In this document: positions 34,101 to 46,433 of the stretch, in pieces | Numbering within the stretch: position 1 is the stretch's first letter | Layout: the number at the start of each line of letters is the position of its first letter | Source of the DNA: Trema orientale | Taxonomy: Eukaryota > Streptophyta > Magnoliopsida > Rosales > Cannabaceae | Direction: 5' to 3' | DNA length: 64,000 bases | NCBI GenBank assembly: GCA_002914845.1 | Contig: JXTC01000287.1 | Span: 259,628 to 323,627, forward strand | The notes under the pieces: generated by a model | Database searches by the model: none | Seen by the model: the letters and a program-made list of their open reading frames with translations, nothing else | Told to the model about the DNA's origin: nothing | Translations under genes and position numbers: made by a program

Positions 34101-37100
34101 ATGAGGATGTCGAATTAAAAAAAAATCAAATTACAACTTACAAAGTATTTTGTAATAAAAAAATCAAATTTAAAGGAATTTTATCATATTTTATAAAATA
34201 CATGGGTTTCATAAAAAAAAATTATGAAATATAAGATTATTTTACTACGTTTTCTCTTATTCGTTATTCAATTCAATTTTCTTAATTTTGATGATATGGG
34301 ATGTCAAATTTCAAAAAAATCAAATTACGAGGCATTTTGTAATAAAAAATTAAATTTAAAAGAATTTTGTCATATTTTATAAAAGACATGGGTTTCATAA
34401 AAAAATTATCAAATATAAGGTTATTTTACTACGTTTTCTCTTATTCATTATTCAAATCAATTTTCTTAATTTTGATGATAGAGGATGTCGAATTTCAAAG
34501 AAATCAAAGTACAAGGCATTTTGTAATAAAAAAAATCAAATTTAAAGGAATTTTGTCTTATTTTATAAAACATATCGGTTTCATAAAAAAAAAAAAATTA
34601 TCAAATATAAGGTTATTTTACTACTCTTAATTAGCCTATTAAGTGAATATGATAATGAACCTAAAAAGTAGGGGTGGCAATTCGGGTTACGACACGACAC
34701 GAACACGACACGATTTTTTGCTGGTTAGGGTTAAAGAAAAAGGGGTGCGGGTCGGGTTCGGGTCGACCAGTCTGACACGAATAAAAAAATGGGTCGGGTT
34801 CGGGTCAACCCGCTTGACACGAACTTGACCCGTTTGACCCGCCAACAAATATATATATATAAATAAATTATAAAAATATTTTTTATTTAATTTGTTTATG
34901 ACTATTATTGTAGATATATTTAATTTTTACATTGTAAGTGTTTGAGATTATAAATTATTAATTATATTTATAAATTACCCCTAATTTATTTATTTTAAAA
35001 TGAGACAATAATAGCCTTAGAAAAAAAATACATAAGTTAAAAAAATACGGGTCATAGCGGGTTAGCGGGTCAAAAACGGGTTGACTGGTCAAAATCGGGT
35101 TGTGAATTGGATGTTATTCACCAAAGCGGGTTGTGCGGGTCGGGTTCGGGTCAACCCGTTTCAGGTGCGGTTCGGGTTTGTGTTGATGGTTTTCTGACAC
35201 GACGGGTCACGGGTCGAGTTCGGGTTGACATAATTTATGTATATATTAGATTTCAACCCGACACGAACCCGACCCGTCGACACGAATTGACACCCCTAAA
35301 AAGTGACAATTTTCTTCCAGAGGGCTATTGAAGAGGGTGCAGACTTTATTGAAACAGATATCCTATATTCTAAAGATGGAGTTCTTATATGTTTCCACGA
35401 TTTGACGCTTGATGATACAACCGATATTGCACAACACAAGCACTTTGCAAATCGTAAAAGAACTTATCAAGTTCAAGGGGTCAATGTTACTGGGCTTTTC
35501 ACTGGTATTTTAAGCCCTTCTGATATTTTTATACCTTTTTGTTTTGTGGCACAATTGAGAGATTGTTCATTTATTGTTGATGAGTTTCTTATGTTATGTT
35601 CCCTTGATAATGTACACAAACCTCATTAGTATCATTGTTCTTAGCTCTCTTTTCTCAGCTATAATTTTATTGTCTTATAATTTAATCAACTGAAGATTTT
35701 GAGAGACATTCACTTATTTGCAGTTGATTTCACATTAGAAGAACTGAAGTCATTGCGCGTGAAGCAGAGGTACCCGTTCCGTGATCAACAATATAACGGT
35801 TAGTTCCTAGCTTTGACACACCTTCAAATGAATGTTGGGAATTTGACATAGATAGTAATAATTTGGACTAAAATGACTTTTCTAGAAATATTCTGAAAAA
35901 TTATTTTTCTAATAGTGTCATAGTTTTCTATAGCAAATGTCACACTAGCTCTAACCATAAAACTAGGGATGTTCATGGTCGGTTTGGACGGTCTAAATCG
36001 TCAATCCAGAAACCAATCCGAATGTGCGGTTTGGCCGGTTTATCAATCCGTGCGGTTTGAGTTTGTCGATTCAAACTGGCCAAACCGCACCTACATTTTT
36101 GCGGCCGGTTTGGGTGGTTTCCGCGGTTTGAAAACTTACAAAATTTGAATTAATACAATATCAACTAAGCTCATATCATAATCATATTTCATCTAAAATA
36201 TAAAGTCCAAATATAAAACGAAACCATAACATAGTTAAAAGCTATAACCAAATCGAAAGTCATAGTAAACTTAAATTTTAGTTACAACTTACAACTTAAT
36301 CAAAATTGAATAGTAAACTTAAAGTCTTTAATCTTAAACATATCACAACAACAAGACTTAAAGTCTAAAATATTATAAGAGTCTTAAGTAACATAGTCCT
36401 AAATAAGCTAAGACTAATCATTACTCAATTAGAATGAATAAGCTTAAATTTTTAACTATTAATATATATTAAAAAAAAAATACATATACAAACTTATTGG
36501 CCGGTTCGGTTTGAATCCGACCGAATTTTTCTAAAACCGAAAACCAAACCGGCCAAGTCGGTTTTCATATTTTCTAATCCGTAACCGGCCATTTAAGAAA
36601 AAAAAACCGCACGGATTGGACAGTTTGGATTGGATTGGGCGGTTTCCACGGTTTGACGATTTTTTTTAACACCCCTACATAAAACTATGACTTTTTGACT
36701 CATATCACACAATATCGGATACTACTAGAAAAGTCAATTTCCAAAATACGTTTAGAAAAATCATTTTTGTCCACAAATGACTACTAGTCAGGCCCATTTC
36801 CCATGAATGTTCATATTTTTTTATGCTACTTATTTTAAGCCATAGTACAGCTACCTACGTGATAACTGGAGAGGAACCAGAGTAATCGAGGTTTTTTCGG
36901 CTTATGAAGATATATAATTCATTATTTATAATTAACATGAATGCATACAAAAACTGAGTCAATGATCCTAGATTGTCGAATAGAACAAGCTAAGACATGT
37001 GTTTTATGATATACATAAATAACCAAAATTGTTGCTTTTTTTTTTTGCTGTTGGTACTCTGTTCAGGGAAGTTTTCTATTATCACTTTTGAAGAGTTCAT

Positions 37101-38649
37101 TCATATTGCACTGGATGCACCAAGAGTGGTTGGAATATATCCTGAGATAAAAGATCCAGTATTTATCAACCAGCATGTTAGTATATCCTTGGAGCTATTC
37201 CATGACCTGATTGAGTTTCTCTTTATTCGACCTCTCTTATATTTGTATTCATAATGACAGGTGAAATGGCCAAATGGTAAAAGACATGAGGACAAGTTTG
37301 TGGAGACACTTGAGAAGTATGGATACAAGGGCTCATATTTGTCTGAAGATTGGCTTAAACAACCTGCATTTATCCGGTCCTTTCATCCAAATTCACTTGA
37401 ATACATATCTAATCTCACAGACTTGCCCAAGATCCTGTTAATTTTTAATGCTACGGTTCCAACTCAAGATGCTACTCGGGTTCGTATTCTTCCTGTTTTC
37501 ATCGCCTAAAATCTCCCTTGAACCGAGTTAGTCAACTCATTTGTTGAATCCTCAACCCAACCTATGGTTTGAACATGGACTCACCTACAGAACTTACCCC
37601 ACTTTTCCTGACGTTCTTTGCTTGTTACCTTATTCTCTACTTTAAGTGCACGTTTAATAATTTGTAATGGAGAACAAATAAAACGAGGGAGGGAGAGTGT
37701 TACACTTTCATGTGTTTATATACGAATTAGAAGTACACGAAAGGGAATCCTAAACGTTTCCCCTCATTCCTCTTACGAGTCGTTTGATTGCAAATTAATA
37801 AACGTGGCCTTAGTCAGTTGATCTCTTTTTGGCATCTGCTTTTATTTTTTGACTTCTCTACTTCTAACTTCCTCACTGTATATGAAATCAATGAAGTGCA
37901 GCCATATGTGGACCTTACCTCTGATCAATACTTGGACTACATTAAGAACTACGTGGTGGGGATCGGGCCACTGAAGGATTTGGTGGTTCCTGTGGTCAAT
38001 AATTATTTGCAAGAACCTACAGATCTTGTTACCAGGACACACGCTCATAATCTACAGGTACACATTCTATCTGGACAATAGGAATGTAAGGTTACAGTCA
38101 CGGTTATGATTCCATTTTATTGATCAGTGTTAAGTGCTAAAGATATTAAAATCTAAATAATGAAGTAACATACTAAGTAAAAGAACCTCACAATCCAAAT
38201 GCTAAAGATATTTAGATCTAAAGAAAAGAACTAGCTCTCTTTGTCTACTAATAGGAACCTCCCAATCCAAGTATTTGTTTTAAAATGACAAGAGGTAATA
38301 GTTGCAAAGGTTCTGGCTCATGGTAAATGCATTTGTTGGGTTATGGACCTGAACAAGGATATAATAGCAACTTCTTCAACTAGGCTTGTTTTGTTTCATA
38401 CCTTGATTGTAAATCTTTACGCTGCAAACGCATATCTCAAATTCGTAAGTTCTTCTCTAAATTGGTTCTTGACATGGTCAAATGCAGGTGCATCCATACA
38501 CTTACCAAAATGAGAACCAATTCTTGCCCCTGAACTTTCATGCAGACCCGTATGAAGAGTACAATTACTGGCTTAATCACATTGGAGTTGATGGACTCTT
38601 CACAGAGTTCACAGGCAGCCTTCACAATTTTCAGGAGTGGACATCCTAG
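31133..38649 (+). CDS. GDPD6: Glycerophosphodiester phosphodiesterase, tandem copy 1 (C-terminally shortened)
   Basis: Eight exons: 31133-31157, 32530-32711, 35321-35504, 35724-35798, 37067-37176, 37261-37479, 37902-38057, 38488-38649. All have GT-AG borders and compatible phases; 370 residues. The N-terminus (NQFGFLLLLVVGCYG) is a signal peptide, so the enzyme should enter the secretory pathway. Catalytic features of the family are present: HRG (His53-Arg54), E80/D82 in FIETD and H95 in CFHD. The family hydrolyses glycerophosphodiesters to glycerol-3-phosphate and an alcohol, which helps phosphate recycling. All exons except the first and last match copy 2 in length. A TCG-to-TAG change at 38647 removes the 27 residues that copy 2 has after EWTS, and another stop follows 12 codons later. 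Introns are swollen by three hAT-like elements and a MITE. The start codon touches an LTR. It may still be active, since the catalytic part is intact. Confidence 0.88.
31442..31613 (+). mobile_element. Mutator-type MITE in GDPD copy 1 intron 1
   Basis: 172 bases, with the same 9-base duplication TAAAAATAA (31433-31441, 31614-31622) as at 28260, as expected for a segmental copy. One substitution separates the two. Confidence 0.85.
31728..32448 (+). mobile_element. hAT-like element in GDPD copy 1 intron 1
   Basis: 721 bases, TAGGGGTGTT ... AACACCCCTA, with 8-base flanks CTCACTGA and CTTACTGA (one mismatch). Subterminal regions are dense in AACCG/CGGTT words and the centre is AT-rich. Eight-base duplications fit the hAT superfamily. 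No transposase. Confidence 0.8.
33690..34628. repeat. Tandem and inverted repeat cluster in GDPD copy 1 intron 2
   Basis: Three direct units of about 180-215 bases (about 34045, 34235, 34414) share TTTTCTTAATTTTGATGAT, GCATTTTGTAATAAAAAA and GGTTTCATAAAAAAA and end in ATATAAGGTTATTTTACTAC. The complement of this last motif opens the cluster at 33690 (GAGAAAACGTTATAAAATG), so a foldback element was probably partly multiplied in tandem. Confidence 0.6.
34670..35296 (+). mobile_element. hAT-like element 16 bases from exon 3 of GDPD copy 1
   Basis: 627 bases, AGGGGTGGCAATTCG ... CGAATTGACACCCC, with a perfect 8-base duplication TAAAAAGT (34662-34669 and 35297-35304). The interior is rich in GACACG and CGGGTC words, a recurrent plant hAT MITE type. 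Exon 3 starts at 35321. Confidence 0.88.
35964..36677 (-). mobile_element. hAT-like element in GDPD copy 1 intron 4
   Basis: 714 bases, inverted relative of the element at 31728. Perfect 8-base duplication CATAAAAC at 35956-35963 and 36678-36685. Confidence 0.88.
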
Positions 38650-39540
38650 CAGGAGAGAGACAAGAAGAGTGCATCTAAACTATAAATCGCATCGATGATC
38701 TCTTCCTACAATAGTAGAGTATGAGACCCAAACGATTGCGATTGATTTAACATTCTTGTCGTCAATACACAACTTGTGCAGACAACTCTATTGAGACTCA
38801 TTTGTAAAAGAGTAAGTAGTGTCCATGTGTTTTTTCTGTTTCTGTTACATTGTTTGGGGTCTGTGGTATAACCACACAAGTGTTATTCATTGTTCAGTGC
38901 TGTCATGCTAATTTATCTACAGACCAAAAATGCCTCCTACTTACAAAAACTTCATACTTATTAACTCAATCTTCAAACCAAACAGCTAAGTAAAACATGA
39001 GCTGTTTGGTCTTAACGACAGTAGCGCCTGATCTTAGTCTTCAACCTGGAAAAGAAAACAGTCATTTTAATATCCTCATCATTTCAAGTGTTCGGTGGCA
39101 GCTAACCGTTGCCATTAAGCCCCAAGGAATTCGTTAACAAAATTTTTTGCTTGACAAGATAGCTAGTTGCTCACTTCCAAGTGTACAAGAACTCTTACGG
39201 AAGATTGTTAATGTAATGTTCTTGAAATAATCTAAACGGGTCTGCATTAGAATAGTCAAATAAATTATGTCTTAGTGATTTGGGATTAATCTTCTCTTTC
39301 TTTTTAAATGGCATGCTTGAGAGTTGAGATGCATTTTCTCTATATCTTGATCATAGAATCTCTTGCCATAAGGCTAATTTGTTCTGCATTAGAATGCTCA
39401 GTTCAAATGAACCAACTTATAAGAATCACCATCCAAAGATTCCCTTCCAATTTTCCAAGCATAAAGCACTTTGGCTGCTGAAGTAGTCTTTGCTCAACAG
39501 AGACAAATTGCACATAAATGCATCATTATCATTCAAGTAA
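38650..39540 (+). other. 3-prime flank of GDPD copy 1, duplicated
   Basis: Shares GACAACTCTATTGAGA.TCATTT, GTTTGGG.TCTGTGGTAT and TAGTCTTTGCTCAACAGAGAC with 50640-51480, so the tandem duplication included the 3-prime flank. No gene. Confidence 0.7.
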
Positions 39541-42068
39541 AAGAACACATTCAAAATATATTTCTCAACAATTTTTGAGACTATGATCAGTCTAATCTAT
39601 GTGGCTAGGTCCACACACACACTACACTTAACCTATGTAAGTAGTCCATATTTACTACGCCCTAACCATGTAATTTGGTCTATATTTACCACTAATGTGT
39701 TACGTGTATCAGTTATTATATTGAGTATAACTTATATCTGATATAGTAAATCTGATATACGTATTTTGAAATTGATGAAATCGGCTATTTTGCTATTAAA
39801 CAAAACACATGGATCTTTTTTCTTTTTTCTTTTCTTTAATGAAGTGTGAAAAAAGGTCATTTCACAAAGAGCCCCAAACTTTATGTTGCTAATGCACGTA
39901 AGAACTAGAATATTTATAAGAAATGGCCTATTTTTTTAAAAGATCAATTTAAAAATGGCCGTTTTTTAAACCTATTTGATAAATGACCATTTTATAATTT
40001 TATATTGATAAATGGCCGTCTTTTAGTTGATCTATTTTTTATAAAGTAAATCAATTTTTGAAAAGTAAACTAAATTTTTTAAAAGTAAATCAATTTTCAA
40101 AAAATAAATCAATATATTTTGATATACTAAGTATGAAACATGGCTATTTTTTAAAATAATTTTTAAATTTTAAAATAGTAGTTGCAAAAACAGCTATTTA
40201 TGCAAACTACGATCCAAAATTCGGCTATTTGGCTAAAACCCCCGAAGAACTAAGGGTTGACTAGTTATTTGATCATTTTTTGGTCCAAAATTTAGTATAT
40301 GATAGTTCCGTTTGGTTCATCTATTTGAATAGGTGTATTTAAACAAAAATTGTGTAATGGGTTAAAATTAGAATAAGAGATATTTGAAGTAAAAAAAAAA
40401 AAGTAGAATAGATTTTAATTAAGATGAGAGCATTCGAAAATACAGGGGAGCATCTTCTCATTTCAAGGAAAAAAAAATCTCCATTCCAATGATTGATATA
40501 ACTGATAGACAATTTGAACAGAAAAATTGAATTATTGAAATAAACACCCATTCCAGTGGACCATTTGAATGAAAAAAAATAAAATTGTTGAAATAAACAC
40601 TCATTCCAGTGAGTATATTATTTGAATGACATGGAATTAGTGAATCAAACAGGGCATTATATTTATAGCTAAATATCCACAACTCACTTAATAACAAAAT
40701 GAAAATACAACATATTTTACAACTAAAACTTTAAAAGAAATGAATATTTAGTTATAACTTTTAGAACATAGACATTTACTAAAACAAATTTAAGAAATTG
40801 GTCATTCCCCTTGTTTTCTCAGAAAGAGTAACGTGGCTCATGCCTTGAGCCCAATCGACTAAAGCAAATGAGATGGATAGATCTAGGAGATTTTTGGGCT
40901 AAAATAAAACCTTTTATCCTTTTTCAAATGATATTCTTAGGATTGTCAGTTAAAGTCTCGGGGTCATAAAAATTTATGACAACTGGTCAAAATTTTGACA
41001 GTCTTGAAAATTTTATTTTCAAAAAAATTCATAAAAATAGGAAATTCTAGTATAAGAGGAGCAAAATCCCTCTTACAAGTAGGAGGATTATCTACACCGT
41101 TGGATAAAAATAGATAAAGATGTATATAGGAAATTAGATACACTACATTATACGAGAGAAAAATTTGAAATAGAAAAAGAAAATGAAATAAAAAAATATG
41201 TGTTTTTTCTTCCTCTTTCTTCAACCGCTCTCTCCCTCTTCCCTTTCAGATTACACTCTCTCAGTCTCTCTTCTTCATCTTTTACAAAAGGTGCCGACAG
41301 AACTTATAATATAAATCAATGGTTTAATTACTCAAAAAAAAATCAATAATTTGTATGTTCAAGAATATGAGAACACCGATGATCTTTGAAGCTTTAATTT
41401 GTCCTCCTAAGTCTCTTAAATTACGATAAATGTTATAGAGCATAAATACACAATAGAATTCAGCTAAATTCTTTTACTAATTAAATAGTAAGAATGTAAA
41501 GAATAAGCGATTCAACTTCAATAATCCAAACAACTTGCAGGTTGTACCTATTGTTCATATTATGTTTCTAGTGAAAGAATATTTTATTGAAGAAAAAAAA
41601 CGACCCATTTGAGTTTTTTTCAATCCGTTGTGTAACTTTTTTTTGAATATTTTGGGTTGTCAATAAAATTTTAGATATAAGTTTGACGTTATCATCCGGA
41701 GAAGCTTTTTTCAATTGCTCTTTTTTGGATAGATAATCCTTAAAAAATATTAATAATAAAGCATAAAAGAAGGAAGGAGATGATAGTTTTTTTTTTTTTT
41801 TGGAAAGAGATATAATTCAGTATATCCAAGTGCATAATGAATAAAACATAACTAACCATAGGATTCGGATTTAGTGGCTGACATGATGCTCTTACGTAAG
41901 AGTGAAAACACTGCTCCTACACTAGAACTCCCCAAAATTATTATTTTGGCCCAAATTACTCCTACCAAAGTCCAAAACGCTGAAAGGATGCCATGTACTG
42001 ACTTAGGCTTAATAATTGAAGCCATTTGTGACTCCATCCTACCAAACAAGGCCATAAGAACAGGCCTT
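39541..42068. other. Intergenic between the GDPD copies, no gene seen
   Basis: AT-rich. Repeated AAATGGCC / GGCTATTTT words at 39925-40230 suggest an inverted-repeat element. On the minus strand, sequence from about 42060 down to a long A-run near 41803 contains TTTGGTAGGA, again like a transposon end. Small frames here, such as 41852-42073, show no family. Confidence 0.45.
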
Positions 42069-42077
42069 CCCACATTC

Positions 42078-43363
42078 GGGTTAATATCACTTGGGATCCC
42101 TGAATTTTTTCCGACGTATCACTTAGGTCCCCAAATATTTTTTAATAGCATTTGAATACCGAACTTATTATTTTTTGTTACACGTTAGTCCTTAGTACTA
42201 TTTCCGTCCAAAGAACCATTAATAAATTATGTGTCTACCATGTGGTCTTCTTCCAAAATTCCAAAAGCAAATCAATCATTAAATATTCCAACCAATCTCC
42301 AACCTCACATTGTCGGAAAAGTACTTTCTCTCTTCATCGTCACTTATCTCAAAAGCCCTTCAAAGAAAACTAAATATAATGAAAACATCACTTAAATATT
42401 TAGGGATAAATACCAATAACCATATAATGGAAGACATGGAACCCATATTTTCCATGAGTTAATCCATATGAGTCTCTGCAGATATATTATTTCTTAAAAG
42501 AATTAATGTATTTTAATTTCTAAAAAAGTTTCTTTTCTCATCTCACCATACACATATATACACCGATACGTATAATATATACTTGAAAAATAAGAACTGC
42601 ACCATTCTAATTTCTAAAAACAGTTCCTTCCTCATCTAATCATAGACAAATATATATATCAATACATACAATATATATCCCAAAAATCATATTCCATATT
42701 TTTTAAAATAAACCCAAAACCAAATCACCAATCTCAATTAAAAAAAATGGGTTTCAAATCCCTATTCGGAATGAAAAAGAACCCAATTCATCCTCGATAG
42801 GATACGGGAATGGGAATTTGACTCTAGCAACGGTAGATTCTATTAGGCTCAGATCTCGATCACCATGGTGAATGACGGTGCTTAGATCATTCAACTCGAG
42901 CAAGTTTCTTATATTTTTCGACGTTAACAGCAAGATCTCATCATCGGAGATGGGTGCCATCTTGGGGAGCCTAGGGCAAGCATCTGACAAGGACGACCTC
43001 GAGAAGATGAACATATAGATGGAGGTGGATGGCGATGGCTTCATCGACTTGAGTCAGTTTATCGAGTTGAACAACAAGGCGTGCACTGGGATGAAATCTT
43101 GGAGCATCTGATGAACTGTTTTTTCTTTGTTTGTTTCTTTTTTTTTTTTGCCCTAAATTAATTGGCCTTTTGGGAGCCTTTTCGAAAAAGACCACATGTT
43201 AGGCACGTGATGGATTTATTAACGGTTCTTTAGATAGAAATAACACCAAGGACTAACATGTGATAAAAAATAATAGATTGAGAATTCAAATGCTAAAAAA
43301 AAAAAATTTGAGGATTTAAGTGATACATTGGAAAAAATTTGGGGATCCCAGGTGATATTAACC
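42078..43363 (+). mobile_element. Pack-MULE carrying a captured calmodulin-like gene
   Basis: 1.29 kb. Terminal inverted repeats of about 175 bases: GGGTTAATATCACTTGGGATCC at the left; the right arm reversed reads GGGTTAATATCACCTGGGATCC. Matches continue through TATCACTTA, TTTAGCATTTGAAT, GTTAGTCCTTGG-like and AAAGAACC.TTAATAAAT. The 9-base flanks CCCACATTC (42069-42077) and CCCACATTT (43364-43372) differ at one position, as expected for Mutator. Between the arms lies a leader and the first part of a plant gene (42747-43111), with no transposase. Confidence 0.85.
42747..43111 (+). pseudogene. Captured calmodulin-like (CML/polcalcin-type) gene fragment
   Basis: Begins MGFKSLFGMKKNP, then by frameshift LTLATVDSIR, FNSS, FDVNSKISSSEMGAILGSLGQ (first EF-hand, Asp-rich loop eroded) and MEVDGDGFIDLSQFIELNNKA (second EF-hand loop DVDGDGFIDLSQF-like, intact form). 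It has stops at about 42786 and 43009 and at least two frameshifts. Plant CML proteins bind calcium through such loops; this copy cannot make one. The 300 bases before the ATG, with AC/AT-rich leader, seem to be captured too. Confidence 0.75.
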
Positions 43364-43372
43364 CCCACATTT

Positions 43373-45900
43373 CCCTACTGAGCTTGTGAAGGGAAGTTAG
43401 AAGAATGCAATGAAGAAAAAAAAAAAAAAAGAACAAGTACTAAAATCTCTTGGCTCCGTTTTAGAAATTGGATTTTGGAAGGAAAGAAAAAAATTCCAAA
43501 AGATTCTATTTTCTCTTATTTGGATTGTAACAAAAATCGATAAAATTTTTTTTTTAAAAAAAGCAAGAGTTTAATTTGATTTTATTTTTTTAGTATATAA
43601 AATGTTGACATTAATTAGTAAAACCAAAAGTATTAAAATAAATTCTATAAATTTTTAGATAAAATATTTTCCGCTTATTTTTTTCTTATAATTTTTTTTC
43701 CCTTCAAAATCTAGTTACAAACAGGGCCATACAGAGAGCAGTTTGTGGGAAACATGGAACAGGAAATCATTGAATTAAAAACGATCATTTGTGGTCTATT
43801 GAATGGGAAGAAAAATCCCAAGAAGAGTTTCTTTTATCTATAATTTTCAGCCGGCAAGTTTTGTCAAATTGTTGAATTCCACCTCACTAGTGATGTCACT
43901 TTCAGTTGTATGTAACGGGAAGATGTTTAATAAAATGTATACAACCTTTTCCTTTTTGATGAGGGTGTTAGTTAGTCAATGGGAAACTTGTAACTAATTA
44001 TTTTTCTACTTGGAACTGAGTTGAGAATATTGCTGGCAAGGAAGGGTGAGTTTCTATTGAAAATGGTTTAGTTATAAAATCAATCAATTAGAGTCCTCCT
44101 CTAAATGAAGTTCTTTGTGGTTGGAGAAAAAATATATTTAAAGTAAATGAAATGTTGGTTGGATAAAAATGCATCTTTAGTCAACTTTTTGAGTGGCATT
44201 TCAAGTTATTCTGAAGGGACTTTTTTTATTTTTCTTATCAATATGAATTTAATATTAACTGTTAGGTTATAAAAATAAGTGTTATTATTTAATTCTTATT
44301 GAATTCGTGCTAGTTATTCAATTTTAAATCTTATAGTAAACTGTTAACATGAATATTCTTTTGTGCCTTGTTTGACTTTAGAATTTACTTTTGTTTTTGG
44401 GGTTTGTGGATTGTGGTTTGTCTGTAGTATGCAAAAAATGCTAACTTAAAGCACAGGTTATTGTATCCGGTGTAGTTGATTCTTGATAAAAATAATTAAA
44501 ATACGGAAATTAGATGGAGCTTAAAAACCGAGATCATGTTAAATTAAGTGTAATGTCACAAGCGGGATGTCAACTGTTTATGTAGCTGGATTTTGGTAAA
44601 CTCAAAGATTTTATACATATACATATATATAGTAAAAATATAGTGCTAGTATGGTTTGGCACACACAGAGTTTTTTCTTGTTTCTTTTTTTTATATATAT
44701 ATATATATATAAAGAAATGCTTCACCAAAATTTTCTCATCGAAATATTTTAAGATAAGATGCTAAACAAGAAGTTGATTATTTGATAAACCAATCTAATG
44801 CTTTCTTATAAACTTTAAAGATATATCTTACTCAAAAGGAGACCCCAGCTTATGAAATTTCTTTTGCAAGTTGTAACATCAACGTCACTAATGAAATAAA
44901 TGTTATAGGCATCTTTTGCAGCAGAGCAAAAGCCCAAGGGCAACGTTTTAGCGTATACTGAAACTGCGGCTCTATGTGACCGCGCAAATAGAAAATCAGT
45001 ATTGTCACGCCAAGTCACTAACCAAAATGCTAAGGACAGTTATCATGTACATAAAGCAACATATTTACTAATCCGTAATACATTTTAAAGAAAACACTTG
45101 TTCTCTTTCTCAGTTTATTATGAAGACTATCATGTAAAGACATTTTAGTGATTGACTAAATGGTATTCTTACTCCTAAATTGCTAATAAGTAAAGTAAGG
45201 TAAACACAAAAGAAAGGGAATCAAGTCGGTTCTTATTCTACTTTCTAAATATTACATAAATACAATCCAAGAAATAAATAAATTCATTAATTTTTTTTTT
45301 TTTGGGGTCTCATAATTTTTTCTTAGGGATTGATAAACACATCTTAGATGAACACTATTATTTAAATTTGAATTTTTCTTTCAAGGAAAATCTAATTTGA
45401 TTTATTGTGTATTGATGCCAAAAGCTGGTTCAACAACAAGATTATAAGGATAATAAAAAAACTATAGAATATAGTGAAAACGACATATACTTCTAGAGTA
45501 GTTCAGCCTTAAGTAAGAGCTTATGTCTGCTATAGTTATTGTTATTAAGAGTGAGTGTCTAAGTACAGTAGTATGCCAAGGATTTCATATCCTCTTTCCT
45601 GACCCTTCTCTCCCCATTTAAGGCTAGAGGAGTAAGATATATTTTTAGTAATAAATATTTAAATTTGAATTAAATAGTGCATAATCAGGAAAATTTCAAG
45701 AATTATGAGAATTGATACTAATTCTCGTATCTGATATGATTATCTCGAAAATCTGGTGCCCAATTATTACGATCAGCTCGCATATCGTGAATATAGCTAC
45801 CTTCATTTTCTTCAAGGAAGAAGCTCATTTTATACTTCAGCAAGGTGAAGTATTCGAAGAGGTTAATCTGGTTCAGATTAATCAGCTTCGAATAAGCTGA
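43373..45900. other. Intergenic, no gene seen
   Basis: AT-rich, with a (TA)n tract at about 44693-44711 and a more complex patch at 44860-45020 in which no domain is recognisable. Near 45850-45900 there are short palindromes (GATTAATC, CTTCGAATAAGCTGA). Confidence 0.5.
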
Positions 45901-46050
45901 GACCTATCTTTAAAGGAAAAAGCTTACACATGCTCTTCATGAACTATACTTGGCCAATTTCTTTTTCTTGTATAATAATGCAAAAAAAAAAAAAAAAAAG
46001 GAAAAGAAAAAGGAAGTCTGGTTCAAATGAATGGTGAATCATGTGACAAC

Positions 46051-46433
46051 ACTTATGTTTAGTAAAGAGAAAAGATAATAGGAGGGAAGAGAAAAATAGA
46101 AATGAGAGAAAATACGTATGATTGAAAAGAAAGTGGTTTTCTTCTACAGCTATTTGGTATGAAAACTAGTTTAATTTAAAATAACTATTTTACTCATGTG
46201 TTATCATTATTTAAAATTAGGTGTGTAATGATAGTTTAGTAATTCAACACATCTATTAATTAACAAAATTTTTTTCTTCTTTTTTCTCTCCATTTTTTAG
46301 GAGCAAATATAAAAGAGACCCCACATCAATTTTTTCCTTTTATTTCCATAACAATCATATTTTACTTTTTCCTTTCCTCCCTTTTTCCCTCTGCTTTTTC
46401 TTTCCTCCCCTTTTCCCACCTACCAAACATAAG
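46051..46433. mobile_element. TTTGGTA-type MITE in the GDPD copy 2 promoter
   Basis: Ends TTATGTTTAGTAAAGAG and its approximate complement CTACCAAACATAAG. It interrupts promoter sequence that is continuous upstream of GDPD copy 1 (CAACACTA then ATCTTAAAACT), so the insertion followed the gene duplication or was lost from copy 1. Superfamily uncertain. Confidence 0.5.

Noticed and set aside
34643-35331. Two Arg/Gly-rich frames in GDPD copy 1 intron 2
   Set aside because: They fall inside the hAT-like element, whose GACACG/CGGGTC words create the composition.
41852-42073. Minus-strand 73-codon hydrophobic frame next to the Pack-MULE
   Set aside because: It lies in TTTGGTAGGA-type transposon-end sequence with no domain; probably chance.
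42754-43044. Minus-strand 96-codon frame in the Pack-MULE
   Set aside because: Antisense of the captured EF-hand gene, which is clearly recognisable on the plus strand.
44815-45018. 67-codon minus-strand frame in a more complex patch
   Set aside because: No domain or splice partners recognised; not enough to call a gene.
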